Assembly: GCA_009746045.1 (NCBI GenBank)
Contig: RPFO01000406.1
Location: forward strand, 2,158,287-2,222,286
Reading direction: 5' to 3'
Length of the DNA: 64,000 nucleotides
From: Mesostigma viride
Lineage: Eukaryota > Streptophyta > Mesostigmatophyceae > Mesostigmatales > Mesostigmataceae
The number at the start of each line of letters is the position of its first letter. Within the stretch, counting starts at the first letter, position 1. Shown here in pieces: positions 9,458 through 19,338 of the stretch. Both the position numbers and the translations under genes were made by a program. The notes beneath the pieces are model-generated. The model saw nothing but the letters and a program-made list of their open reading frames with translations. It was not told where the DNA came from and did not search any database.

Positions 9458-11758
9458 ATGACAGAGCCTACCCCTCCGGCTGAGAGCCCGCTGCCGTCCC
9501 TGCCCCTACCGGACCCTGAGCTGTATTTCGAGGCCCTTCCGGGCCGCTGGGTGTCGCGATCATGTTACCGGGGTGGCGTTGTGCAGCCGGCCCTTCAGGC
9601 CCAACATGCGAGCTTAGTCAGGGCGGCCCTCTTCGGGGTCACGTGGTATGGTCCTTCCCCTAATGAGCCGCACCAGCTTGTCCTGCACGGGTTCGACGAT
9701 GCCGGACACTGTTTGTTGGGGTGTGGTTCTCGCTGTCCCGCCTTGGAACAGATAGATGCGGTTCTCCGGTGCTGCCGTGTGTTCTCCTACCTCTCTACCC
9801 CTGTGGGCCGTACCTGCCTACGGGAGGTGTTTCCTTGGCTTCCGGCTGAGGGTGATGCTGAGGTAGATGAGAACCCCTGCGACCTTTTACGGGCCGTAGA
9901 ATGCATGGAGATAGCTGATCAGGCGGCGGGACTAGCGGTTGATGGTCCTGCCCCTTCGGGCGCCCCAGCCGAGGTACATTATACTCCAGATTATTCTGCC
10001 TCGAGCGCTGCGTCCGCCTCCTCGGCGTCTGTTCCTCCCTCTCCGGTCCCGTCGTCCCCTCGGTCGACCCGGGGTGTTGCAGTGGAGCCTACCCCTTCGG
10101 GTTTGCCTGATCCTCTTTCGGCGACGGTCTCGGCTATGCAGGCTCAGATCCAGTCCCTGACCACGGCGTTTGGGGCCTTCCTGGCGGCCCAGGCGCAGGT
10201 CCCGGCTACGCCAGCTGGATCCGCGCCTCCTACCCCTTCTGTTGCCCCGGCGACTACGGCTTCGCCCGCGCCCCCGCTGGCGCCCGCGGTCGCTGTGGTT
10301 CCGGCGGCTGCTGCGACTCCTGCTGCCTCTGCGCCTGTGACCGCTGTACCTGCGCCTACGCGCGAGTCCCCTGCCCCTGTGACCGCGCCCGCTGTCGCTG
10401 CTTCCGAGCCTCCACCAGCTCAGTCGCAGCCGTCGCGGGGCTTCTTTGGCGACACTAGCGGACTGCCCAGGCTTTGGGAGGGTGGTCCCCCGCAGAGGAT
10501 CCCGGTTCCTGACTGGAGCCTGGATGGTAGTCAATCTTATGCAGGACTGCCTGTCCCTGCGGGCCCCATTTTTAACATGTGGCCTGAGGGTGCACCGGCC
10601 ACTGAGACCGGCGCGCCAGCTTCGGGGGCGGGTCCGTCACGGCCCCCTCTGGCTTCGGGTCCGGCGCGACCGTCTGCTGTATCAGTGTCACCTGCGTCGG
10701 TGTCGTCTCCTGCCCCTGCTTCGGCCCCTGCCCCTTCGGCCTCTCTGTCCTTGGCTGCGGTTGTTCGGTCCACCGGCCAGGATCCTCGCGCTACCCGCGC
10801 TTCCGACTCCCTCCGGGAGTTGTCCCAGGGTGATCGGGACAGGGCTCCTTCTGTGGTGCATGCGACGCCGGAGTCGCGCGACACGCCCGTGCCTGGATGT
10901 GGTATGTCCGCACTCGCCTGCCGCCAGTGTGACCTGCCGCGCGCCTCCGCCGAGCTTGCCATCTCGCCCATGTCCTACGGTTTTTCCCAGGTGTGTCGGG
11001 CGCCTCGGGATCGTGGCCTACCCATTGAGACTGATCGGCCTCCTTTCGACATGGTTATTTTAGCTGATCCTGTGTTCCAGGGTGAGATCCTGGTTCGGCG
11101 CGTTCTGTATCGCTGGGCTAGGCGCCACAACGACTTGGACACCTACGGTGGGTTCCAGTGGGCTTACCCTCCGCCTCTGGGCATTATGGCTTCGGATGCC
11201 CTTACGGTAGAGTTTCCTGCGGTGCCGGGTGTTACGTCCACCACGGTCCTCCAGCCCATCCTCGAGTGGGATGCCCGGCGTCCGGCGCCCCTCCCGGGCC
11301 AGGGTCTAGACTCCCGCGGTCACCCTCCTCCTCGGGCCAGCGACTACCTAGAGACATTCGGGTCGCGCCAGTGTACGCGCCGGTGGCGTTCCCGTGAGAT
11401 TCGGCACATCCGGTTGTGGCCGTCCAACGTGGAGCCCCTGGTAGATCTGTTTTTCCCGACGGGTATGCGCCCTCGGATCCGGTATCATCGCCTGCTCCTT
11501 CGGGCTCTCTGCCTGATCGCGGTAGAGCCTTTCCTACGCCTCTTTGCCTGCGGTTTCCTGGACTGGGCCCGGGGCCAGGTCGTTCTTACGCAGCATAGGT
11601 ATTACTGGGCCTTTCTGGGCCTTTTTCCTGACGGTGTGTGGGCCGATGTTTTCCTCACTGTAGATAGGCATGACAATGTCGAGGATGTGGCCCACTACCA
11701 GGCCTACCTGGATGTCCTGCTGGCCTCCCGTGGTACCTACCAGACGGATGGCCATTAG
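9458..11758 (+). CDS. Gypsy-1 third ORF downstream of pol, unknown function
   Basis: A 766-aa open frame starts at ATG 9458, 76 nt after the pol stop, on the same strand and before the 3' LTR. This is where retroviruses carry env, but I see no signal peptide, no fusion peptide pattern and no clear transmembrane anchor. The N-terminal 200 or so residues are globular in composition with several Cys. The middle (about 210-520) is a long Ala/Pro/Ser/Thr-rich linker containing a short possible helix. The C-terminal 220 or so residues are Arg- and aromatic-rich. The frame is intact over 2.3 kb, which suggests it was under selection until recently. I do not recognise its family. Confidence 0.7.
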   Translation: MTEPTPPAESPLPSLPLPDPELYFEALPGRWVSRSCYRGGVVQPALQAQHASLVRAALFGVTWYGPSPNEPHQLVLHGFDDAGHCLLGCGSRCPALEQIDAVLRCCRVFSYLSTPVGRTCLREVFPWLPAEGDAEVDENPCDLLRAVECMEIADQAAGLAVDGPAPSGAPAEVHYTPDYSASSAASASSASVPPSPVPSSPRSTRGVAVEPTPSGLPDPLSATVSAMQAQIQSLTTAFGAFLAAQAQVPATPAGSAPPTPSVAPATTASPAPPLAPAVAVVPAAAATPAASAPVTAVPAPTRESPAPVTAPAVAASEPPPAQSQPSRGFFGDTSGLPRLWEGGPPQRIPVPDWSLDGSQSYAGLPVPAGPIFNMWPEGAPATETGAPASGAGPSRPPLASGPARPSAVSVSPASVSSPAPASAPAPSASLSLAAVVRSTGQDPRATRASDSLRELSQGDRDRAPSVVHATPESRDTPVPGCGMSALACRQCDLPRASAELAISPMSYGFSQVCRAPRDRGLPIETDRPPFDMVILADPVFQGEILVRRVLYRWARRHNDLDTYGGFQWAYPPPLGIMASDALTVEFPAVPGVTSTTVLQPILEWDARRPAPLPGQGLDSRGHPPPRASDYLETFGSRQCTRRWRSREIRHIRLWPSNVEPLVDLFFPTGMRPRIRYHRLLLRALCLIAVEPFLRLFACGFLDWARGQVVLTQHRYYWAFLGLFPDGVWADVFLTVDRHDNVEDVAHYQAYLDVLLASRGTYQTDGH

Positions 11759-12001
11759 ATAGAGGGCCTTAGGCCCGACCTGAGGGTGTTGTCCCTCCGG
11801 TATGTAGAGTCGCCCTCATATTCTGGCCAGTTGGTTGGCTGTTCTTGGTCCTTGGCGCTGATGTGTTTACTCTGTGTGTCCTGCCCAGTGCCGTCCCCCC
11901 CCGGCCAGGACTCCGTTCCAGGCAGTTAGGGGAACCTCCCACCAGGCTTGGTGCTGGCTAACCCTACACCACCCGGCGTGGTGGTGGAGACCGTGTGAAC
12001 T
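11759..12001 (+). other. Gypsy-1 3' untranslated region, first part
   Basis: Non-coding sequence after ORF3, with short GC-rich inverted repeats (for example CACCACCCGGCGTGGTGGTG). It is interrupted by Copia-1 and continues at 20042-20165, ending in a purine tract before the 3' LTR. Confidence 0.6.
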
Positions 12002-12006
12002 ATTGG

Positions 12007-12702
12007 AGTTAACGCCAAGCGCATTGGCGTGATCCTGATTCGGCATATCTCTGCGATTCCAGCAGCACCGGAACGAGTTCATTCCGACAAGTATCAAGAA
12101 AGTTATGGCGTTCCGACTTCCCGGTCGCGCGCGAGCGCGAGCCGGCTGTTCTTCTAAGTCGGACGTGAATATTTGCCGACGACATATGGGGTCGACAGTA
12201 ATTCCTGGGCTGACAGGAATTAGGTGCTGTACCTACGACGGTATTGGATTAATACGTCGTACGCAGGAAATAGGAACCTTAACCTGTGGTCTGTTGGTAC
12301 CGCAGGCTTAGTCCTGGACTTCTAGGTGCAGATGCAATAATCACTGTGGTGACTGTACTCTGTGGTCACTGTGCCTGTATGGCAGACCTACTGTATAGGA
12401 GCTGGGCGCTGTACAGGTAGTGAATACTGTACCGGGGTGTTATTACTGAGCAGGCCTCCTAGGCTGCTCAGGACTAGCAAGCACAGTGCACAAGTATATA
12501 AACAATAGGCCAGTGCCAAATGGGCATCTCTTGCGAGCCCGCCTCACGTGTTGTGCCTTGACTTGGCAAGCTCGTGTGCAAGCCTCAAGTGTTGAGCGCT
12601 GTAAACATTATCCGATTTAACAAAGCTCCGTTTCCAACCATATTCACACATTGCTGCATTGCAACCATATCCTTCACATTGCGTGTGCGAAGAACGTTAA
12701 CT
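12007..12702 (+). repeat. Copia-1 5' LTR
   Basis: 696 bp, beginning AGTTAACGCC and ending GTTAACT. The TATA-like TATATAAACAA near 12494 is a plausible promoter element. It differs from the 3' LTR by one substitution and two 1-bp indels that I could see. Confidence 0.88.
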
Positions 12703-12795
12703 CAAATTACAACCAGTCTCAGCGGAACGGCCAGGAGGGTCGTTGCCGGTTGCGGTGTGCAGCGTTTACGACGAGAGGAGCTCGTCTGGTGGTGA

Positions 12796-13632
12796 ATGGT
12801 GCAGGAGGAACAACGGCAGCAGGATTTCCGGTTTCGGCAGTCTGCTGGGGGTTCGATTTCTCCTGAATTACGCCGTGTCGTTCGGGATCTATCTTTGTTG
12901 CTTGCAGATCGTCCGCCTGTAAATCGCAGCTTCGTGCAATTCGTCGACGACCAGGTCGAAGATTGGGAGCGAATTCTGCGACACGTACAAACCATCGTCA
13001 TTCCGGAGCACCGGAGCATCGACGACCTTGAGCAGGAGCTTCACGGGTTGGTCGGCATCCAGACGGTGATTACTGCAGTAGCAGAGCGAGTGCGGACGGA
13101 GTTGGCAGCAAGGCGAGGCGAGGTTGCGGAGGCAGCTGGCGCAGGGCGACACGAGTTTGTGCCGACAGTAGCGGGCGCGGGAGTACCACGTGCTTTCGCA
13201 GGCGGCATCGGCGACGAGGGTGTTGCAGCGGGCCAGTTAGGCGTGAACGACGCGGAGCGGAGCATCACAGGCGGCTTGCAGAGGTCGGGGCGACAGCGGA
13301 AGCCATCGCCGGAGGACACGCGCGACAAGAGTCGGCAGGTTTCCAGAGCGAGTAAGAGTTCCTTTTCAGGAGCTGCCCCGCCCCTTCGCGTTCGTGTGAC
13401 GCGTTGGGAGGAGTTTGCACCTCTTGGGTACGATAGTGACCTTGAGGTAGGAGCAGGGGGTGTCGCTGGGCTAGGCGACGAGACACTTGGCGACCACGAG
13501 GTGCCAACGTACAATCCGCGAGGGCCAACGACGGGTTGTCACCTGTCTACTTTACCAACGGTGACGATTCAGTCATCGCGGGCCGACAGCGGGTCGACGA
13601 CGGCGCAGCAGGTAGCAGGGTACCAGAGCTGA
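12796..13632 (+). CDS. Copia-1 leader ORF, unknown function
   Basis: A 278-aa frame begins at ATG 12796, about 94 nt after the 5' LTR. The first 110 residues are charged and predicted mainly helical by composition (RRVVRDLSLLLADR; ELHGLVGIQTVITAVAERVR). The rest is Gly/Ala/Ser-rich with basic patches (GRQRKPSPEDTRDKSRQ). No zinc knuckle or capsid motif is visible. Copia-2 also has a separate ORF at this position (57547-58827), though the two proteins do not look alike. It may be an N-terminal matrix-like portion of Gag made as a separate product. Function unknown. Confidence 0.5.
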   Translation: MVQEEQRQQDFRFRQSAGGSISPELRRVVRDLSLLLADRPPVNRSFVQFVDDQVEDWERILRHVQTIVIPEHRSIDDLEQELHGLVGIQTVITAVAERVRTELAARRGEVAEAAGAGRHEFVPTVAGAGVPRAFAGGIGDEGVAAGQLGVNDAERSITGGLQRSGRQRKPSPEDTRDKSRQVSRASKSSFSGAAPPLRVRVTRWEEFAPLGYDSDLEVGAGGVAGLGDETLGDHEVPTYNPRGPTTGCHLSTLPTVTIQSSRADSGSTTAQQVAGYQS

Positions 13633-13814
13633 TTGTGGTGAGCGACAGCGACGACGACAGCGACAAGGAGAACCAGGACGCGCCTGGGGCCAGCCGTGGT
13701 GGTCTTGCCTGAGTGGTAACACTTGGCACTTTCCTTTCTTGTTCAGTAGCTTATATTGCTTTAATTGCTGCTTGGCCACTTGGCTGGCTGTAGCAGATCT
13801 GAACAGAGGCCATC

Positions 13815-14999
13815 ATGGAGGATGGAGCTATCAACCAACAAGCGGGCTTTATGGGCTTCGGCGGCGCGGCGCTGGGCTGGATGGACGAGATGGACGCGAT
13901 GGACGCGGTGGACGCGATGGACGCGGGGACGGCCAGGCGCTGGGAGACCAGGCTGAGGTGCCAGATAATCAGAGCCAAGGATCGCAGGGCGGGCAGCACG
14001 CGCCAGCCGCAGATCAAGCGGCGCCTAAGCGACCAACGTTGCTGAGGGGTACGCGGTGCTAGGCCAGTTTCAGTCCATCAAGGACAATTGGCAGCCCCGG
14101 GATGCTGAGAGGATGTTAGAGGACATGAACTTGTACACGGAGATATACAACGGTGACAAGCTTCGCATCCTGGCGTCTAGTGCCTACATACGGCAGTCGG
14201 CGAGGCGGCTGTTCAAGTTTGTTCGGGAGCGACACGCGGCGGGGGACACCTGGACGGCGTTTATGACGCGACTCAGGTCGTTCCTGAGTGACAAGAGGAC
14301 CATAGATGGGTCCCACCTGAAGCAAGAATACCTGGACTACAAGCCCATCAAGGGGCAACTAGTGGTCCACGCCTTTGAAGACTTCGTCAAGCTGAGGGAG
14401 GACGCCATGGCCAAGGGCTTCTTCGTCGCAGATCGGATGGCCATGGGCGACTTTCTCAAGTCGCTGCAGCTGGATCCGGTCACCATGGATAATGTGACCA
14501 TCCACATGCGACAGGTCCATGGCTGGGCAGCCATGACGGATCAGTTGTATGAGTGTTTCAGCGGCAAGTACGTGGGGGTAAGCGCCCTCGTCAGAATGAT
14601 GAGGAGGCCACTGAACCCACGGTTAAGTCCATGAGGGGATCGGGCCACGGGGGCCCAGCGTCCTCGAGAGGGCCTGAGACCTCTTCAAGGGGTCGAGGAA
14701 GGTCCAGGAGGGGGCGTGACAGAAGGGCTGGACGGGGGACCCCGCCGAAGTCGGGACATCCACAGTCCCAGTTTGACTTCAAGAGGGTGGGTGGTCCTCC
14801 CAAGGCTGGGCCCAGCAGTGGGACCTCACGGGACATCAGTCAGGTGGAATGTTATTTCTGCCAGGGGAAGGGTCACTTCAGGAATGAGTGTCCCTCGTAC
14901 CTGAGGCAGGAAGGTCAGAGCAAGCCAGCTCAGGGTGGCAGCAAGGACAAGGCTGGTCCATCCCAGGACAAGGGCAAGGGCAAGGCTGCTGATCATTGA
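13815..14999 (+). pseudogene. gag: Copia-1 Gag, frameshifted (capsid and nucleocapsid)
   Basis: The gag region starts at ATG 13815 with an acidic Met-Asp-Ala repeat, but its parts lie in three frames: 13815 to about 13940, a middle part to about 14058, capsid at 14056-14634 and nucleocapsid at about 14570-14999. The capsid-like helical part contains LEDMNLYTEIYNGD and FKFVRERHAAGDTW. The nucleocapsid is Arg/Gly-rich with one zinc knuckle, CYFCQGKGHFRNEC. At least three frame changes separate the pieces, although the LTRs are nearly identical. Either the copy was already defective when inserted, or the assembly contains indel errors. Confidence 0.65.
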
Positions 15000-15032
15000 T
15001 ATGAGCCTGCACACATCCCTGAACCCTGGAGG

Positions 15033-18000
15033 GTGCCCCCAGGGGTGTGTAATGAAGCTGCTAGTGACAGCAGTGAGGGGCAGCCCCATGCTCTAGTGAA
15101 AGAGCCTATTGGACACGATGGGGCAAGCTTGGTTACCACAGAGAGTATGCCAGCTGTAGCTGCAGTGGTTACTCGCCAACGTGCCCGCCATGGCGGTGCT
15201 GAGCCTGAGGTAGGACCTGGTGATGTGGACCCAGGTGGATCTCAGAAGCATTCTGACCGTGCAGGACTGGCACAGGATGGTCAGGATGAGGATAGGGCTG
15301 GAGACAGTCTGACAGGCACGACCCTGGTGCCTCCTGTACATAAGGGATCTGTACATACCTTGAGTGCTAATAATGACAATAAAAGGTTTTCTCTCTTGTA
15401 TGACATTGCCTCAAGGTTGCATACCATGTTTGGCCATGCAGCTCAGTCTTTGCAAGTTGCTAGACGGCTGGGAGGAAGTGAGTTGTACTCCATCTGCCAA
15501 CAGGTTGCTCAAGCTTGCAAGTGCAGGCTAGTTGCTAGAAAGCCCAAGCAGTCTCATGCCAGGACTCCTATTTTGCAGCCAGGCCATGTGCAGGTAGATA
15601 TTCAGAGAATCAGGGGTTTGAAGCTGCTGGTGGCAGTGGACAGATATACCAAGTACAAGACCCTAGAGATCCTGCCTGACATGGAGAAGCCTACATTGAT
15701 TGCTGCTCTGAAGTTGACAAGGAGCAGGTACCCTGGGTTGGAGTTGTTGCAGTGTGACATTCAGTTTGAGTGCTGTGAGAACCTGCCAGAGTTTCCAGAG
15801 TTGCTGATTACACCCAGGGAGAGCCACGGCCAGCAAGGGGTGGTGGAGAGAGCCATCCAAGAGATCAAGACTGTGCTGCTGGTGGAGAGGATTCCAAGGA
15901 CGTCATCTGCCATTGTGACATCTGCATGGCTACGTTCTGTGGAGGACAGGCTGAACCTGAGGACTCCCATGTTCTTTGGTGACATTGCCATCAATCCTCT
16001 TATGCTGCATACCAGGATGCTGCCAGCTGATGCTGAGCAGGCATGGAAGGAGAAGCTAGAGGCCAAGTTCCTCAAGCTGAGGCAGAAAGACAAGGGCTGG
16101 AGTGTCCTAGAACCTAACGTTGGACAACAGGTTGTTGTGTGGAAGGAACCAAGCTTTCCAGGGAAACGTGGCAGCTGGCATGATGGGGTGGTGACCCGAG
16201 TAGAAGCCGCTGGCCATAAGTGCTGGGTGGCCATTGATGGCTCCCAAGCAGTGCACCGTCTGTCCTGGTCAAAGATCCGTCCCCGGGGAGGTAATCAAGG
16301 AGACCTCTTCCAGGTGCCCGCTGGTGTACAAGGCGGGGGTGACGTGGAGCTTCCTGATCAGGGTGCTACAGCTGTATCGAGCCCTCAGGGTGACCCTGGC
16401 CCGGCCCCTGGGGTACCTTCACATACGGTGGTTGGGCAAGCAGGCGGACAGGCTGCACCTCCGGAACGGCCCGACACCAGGCCTAGGGGTGTGCGTCTAT
16501 CAGATATTGTACAGGCTTTGCAAAGAGCCAAGAAGGAGCCTAAGGTGTCCAAGCTTGTCCAGTTGGATGAACCTGAGGTAGCTGCCATGGAGATAGATAC
16601 CAATGCACAGGTTTCTGTCATGGGACCTCAGCATACAGGAGAACTGCTGGTCGGAGAACCAAGTTGCCCCTGGGTGTCTGATTTCAGTGGTAGGACGCAT
16701 CTAAGGGTGTTGGGAGAGGTTACTGCCCCTGTCATGGGTGTGGATGTGACCTTCCTTGTCCTAGAGGACTATGATGGCCCTGTGATTTTGGGTCAGAATT
16801 TTCTGGGCAATCCTGGGATTTCTATCAGAGCTACAGCTCTGAGAAGAGATGGCTGGGGGATGATTCCCCTAGAAAATTTCAGGACAACATTTCCAGTCAG
16901 GTGCAGGGCCAAGCCGGTCAAGGGTGTAAAATGGGATGAAGGGGAGGTGCCCCCAGCGGCCAGTTTGGTTATTCCAGCTGTGTTGCACCCCAGCAGTATT
17001 GGCATAACTCACAGGAGCCTTGCTGCACACTCTCCTTTGACATATGACCAGCTGGTCCAAGAGATGAGCTCGCCTACTTTGTTTGAGGCTTGGAAGCTCG
17101 CCTTCTCCAAGGCATTGGAGGAGTGGTTGCAGTTTGAGTGTGCTGCACCAACAGACAGACGTCCCCCAGCATCAAGGAAGCTTGCTTTGAGATTTGTGCT
17201 GAAGAGGAAGGTTGTGGATGAGGTATCAGTGCCCCATGTCAGGCCTGTCCTGAATGAGTATCACGGCACGGGGAGTCTGCCAGGAGAGGAGCTATACACG
17301 CCAGGGATGCTACACGACACATGGAGAATTTTGCTATGTCTCTACGTGGGGTTGCTGAACAGGGGAGCAGCTATGTCATCAGTGCTGCTGGACTTCAAGA
17401 GGGCATTTTTAAAATCTGATCCAGAAGTGGCCAGGAGGGTGTGGAAGCAGGATGAGCCTTACTGTGTTGAGGTGCCTGCCATCTGGAAGCTGGAGCTGCA
17501 TCAACAATTCCTGGTTATTCTGAAGGGCCTGGAAGGACTCAGGTCGAGCCCAATCATCTGGAGACTCACGCTGCAGGAAGCTCTGATCAGTGAGTGTGGC
17601 TTGAGAGTGTCTTCAGTTGATCCCTGTTTGCTGCTGGCCCAATGGGAGGGTCTGCCAGTGTATGCTAGTTTGCATGGAGATGATCTGCATTTGCTAGCCC
17701 CCACGACCTGGCTGAAGAAGTTTATTCCTGTCATCAGTGGCAAGTTTTCACTGGGCAAGGAGCTGTGGCAGGAGCCCAACAAGCCTGTAGTGTTCTGTGG
17801 AATGCAGGCTACCCTGTTCAGGAGGGACGGGGAGTGGAGTATCAGGCTTCAGGCTGGAGGAGATTATAAACAGACCATTGTGAAGGCCTTGCCAGAGAAG
17901 ATCACCCAGGCTGCAGGACCTGAGTTGAGAGGCATGTGGGCCTGGTTTGCCAGCATCTGTGGTCCGTCTTTGATGGTCCATAGCAGAATGCCTGATGAGG

Positions 18001-18590
18001 TGCTTGAGGATGAGAAGCCTCGAGTCATAGCCCGGTTGGTGGAGAGTACCCCTGATCTGATTTTGTCTGGGATTGACTTTGCCCAGCCTATCACCTTGGA
18101 GATCTTTGTTGACAGTTCCATGGATGCTCGCCAGGTTACCAAGGTCAGGGGGAGATCTGCTGCTCTGTTTGCTTTTTATCAGAGCAGGGCAAGTTTGTTC
18201 AGCTGGTACAGCAGACTGCAGAAGAGGGTCTGTATCAGTTCAGATGTGGCAGAATGCAGGGCCATATGCGAGGGGATCCAGTCCAGCCTGTACATAAAGG
18301 AGTTAATGCTGGAGCTGGCTTCAGTTACCCCTTGGACCTTGCAGATGGAGACGTTGTTGCTAACAGACAGCATGGGTATGGTCCAGTTTGTTCACAAGCA
18401 GCTGGCCAGGAGCCGGGACCTGGATTATTTGTTGCTGAAGGAGTTGGCCAGTTTGGTTGACTTGAAGCATATCCCTGGCGAGGAGAACCCTGCTGATGCA
18501 TTGACAAAGCTGCCACACAAGGCCCCAGCCCAGTACAATGTACTGAGGAAGCTCATGAATGCTGACTGTCAAGTCGGTCTATCTGTCTAA
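15033..18590 (+). CDS. pol: Copia-1 Pol: integrase, protease-like domain, reverse transcriptase, RNase H
   Basis: An intact frame of 1185 codons. In order it has a GAG-pre-integrase zinc motif (H130, H135, C155, C162 or C164) and an integrase core with D189, D242 and E272 (VQVDI, LQCDI, GVVERAI). A C-terminal integrase part follows (DKGWSVLEPNVGQQVVVW, SWHDGVV). Then comes an aspartic-protease-like domain (MEIDTNAQVSVM around D522, VILGQNFL near 584). The RT follows with LLDFKRAFL near 787 and catalytic HGDD at 881-884. RNase H has FVDSSMD, AECRA, LLTDSMG and NPADALTK. There is no protease between gag and integrase. The first codon listed is GTG, so the true product is probably a Gag-Pol fusion or frameshift product. 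Confidence 0.9.
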   Translation: MPPGVCNEAASDSSEGQPHALVKEPIGHDGASLVTTESMPAVAAVVTRQRARHGGAEPEVGPGDVDPGGSQKHSDRAGLAQDGQDEDRAGDSLTGTTLVPPVHKGSVHTLSANNDNKRFSLLYDIASRLHTMFGHAAQSLQVARRLGGSELYSICQQVAQACKCRLVARKPKQSHARTPILQPGHVQVDIQRIRGLKLLVAVDRYTKYKTLEILPDMEKPTLIAALKLTRSRYPGLELLQCDIQFECCENLPEFPELLITPRESHGQQGVVERAIQEIKTVLLVERIPRTSSAIVTSAWLRSVEDRLNLRTPMFFGDIAINPLMLHTRMLPADAEQAWKEKLEAKFLKLRQKDKGWSVLEPNVGQQVVVWKEPSFPGKRGSWHDGVVTRVEAAGHKCWVAIDGSQAVHRLSWSKIRPRGGNQGDLFQVPAGVQGGGDVELPDQGATAVSSPQGDPGPAPGVPSHTVVGQAGGQAAPPERPDTRPRGVRLSDIVQALQRAKKEPKVSKLVQLDEPEVAAMEIDTNAQVSVMGPQHTGELLVGEPSCPWVSDFSGRTHLRVLGEVTAPVMGVDVTFLVLEDYDGPVILGQNFLGNPGISIRATALRRDGWGMIPLENFRTTFPVRCRAKPVKGVKWDEGEVPPAASLVIPAVLHPSSIGITHRSLAAHSPLTYDQLVQEMSSPTLFEAWKLAFSKALEEWLQFECAAPTDRRPPASRKLALRFVLKRKVVDEVSVPHVRPVLNEYHGTGSLPGEELYTPGMLHDTWRILLCLYVGLLNRGAAMSSVLLDFKRAFLKSDPEVARRVWKQDEPYCVEVPAIWKLELHQQFLVILKGLEGLRSSPIIWRLTLQEALISECGLRVSSVDPCLLLAQWEGLPVYASLHGDDLHLLAPTTWLKKFIPVISGKFSLGKELWQEPNKPVVFCGMQATLFRRDGEWSIRLQAGGDYKQTIVKALPEKITQAAGPELRGMWAWFASICGPSLMVHSRMPDEVLEDEKPRVIARLVESTPDLILSGIDFAQPITLEIFVDSSMDARQVTKVRGRSAALFAFYQSRASLFSWYSRLQKRVCISSDVAECRAICEGIQSSLYIKELMLELASVTPWTLQMETLLLTDSMGMVQFVHKQLARSRDLDYLLLKELASLVDLKHIPGEENPADALTKLPHKAPAQYNVLRKLMNADCQVGLSV

Positions 18591-19338
18591 AAGCTGAGAG
18601 CTGGGTGCTTAAGTCTCTGGATATCAGGCTGGGAGCTTGATTGTACATAATCCTGAGCACACCTTGAGGGGTGAGACATGTCTCTGGTGTGGGAATGTCT
18701 GACATTGTCTCTGATGGAGAGATGTCTATCTGGGGTTTTCATCTCAGTCTGAGGTTTCCCCAGATCTGTGGTTTGTGGGCGGGGTTCGATTCCCTGGTGC
18801 CGTCTTAAGGCGGAGTTTCACGGACTGGCTGACCCATCCACCATGCTGGTGAGGTGGCGACAGGTCCCCTGATTTTCCACGGTTGGAACGAGTATAGGAG
18901 CTTGTGTTTTGCATGTGCTTCGCGTAGATGTTGTGTCTGGTTCGATAAGGGGCAGCAGACCGGCGCCGACTCCCGTCTGGGGGTCAGCAATGTTTTCTGA
19001 TGAGCTGTTGTGGGTGATCTGTGGGGTTTCGCCTAAGGTCCTGAAGGTTGTACATACTTCTCAAGTTCTTAACTGAACACCTATGGGCTGCCACAGTTGG
19101 CCAACCTCTTGTACATGGGTAACACAACGAGCCTCCCGTGAAGGGATAGGGACTCATTGTAATTTGTTTGTGCTCCTGAGCCAGTATGGGTGCTATGTAC
19201 ATATAATAAGGAATCCAAGCTGACTGTCATGCCCAGCGGGTTGTGACTTGTAGTCTGGGGAGGATATCCAGTACCCATTGTGTGTGTTTGTATGTAGACT
19301 TGTGTGAGCTGCTACAGCTCAAGAAAAGAAAGGATTGG
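18591..19338 (+). other. Copia-1 3' UTR with T-arm-like motif and polypurine tract
   Basis: Non-coding. At about 18781-18795 it contains GGGGTTCGATTCCC, which is identical to a tRNA T-arm / Pol III B-box core and recurs in the Copia-3 3' UTR. The polypurine tract AAGAAAAGAAAGGATTGG (19321-19338) directly precedes the 3' LTR and would prime plus-strand synthesis. Confidence 0.7.

Noticed and set aside
9932-10971. Antisense Arg/Gly-rich ORFs under ORF3
   Set aside because: Shadows of the GC-rich Ala/Pro/Ser linker on the opposite strand.
17600-17750. RNA-dependent RNA polymerase suggested by the GDD box
   Set aside because: Flanking copia-type RT motifs, RNase H and LTRs show it is a reverse transcriptase.
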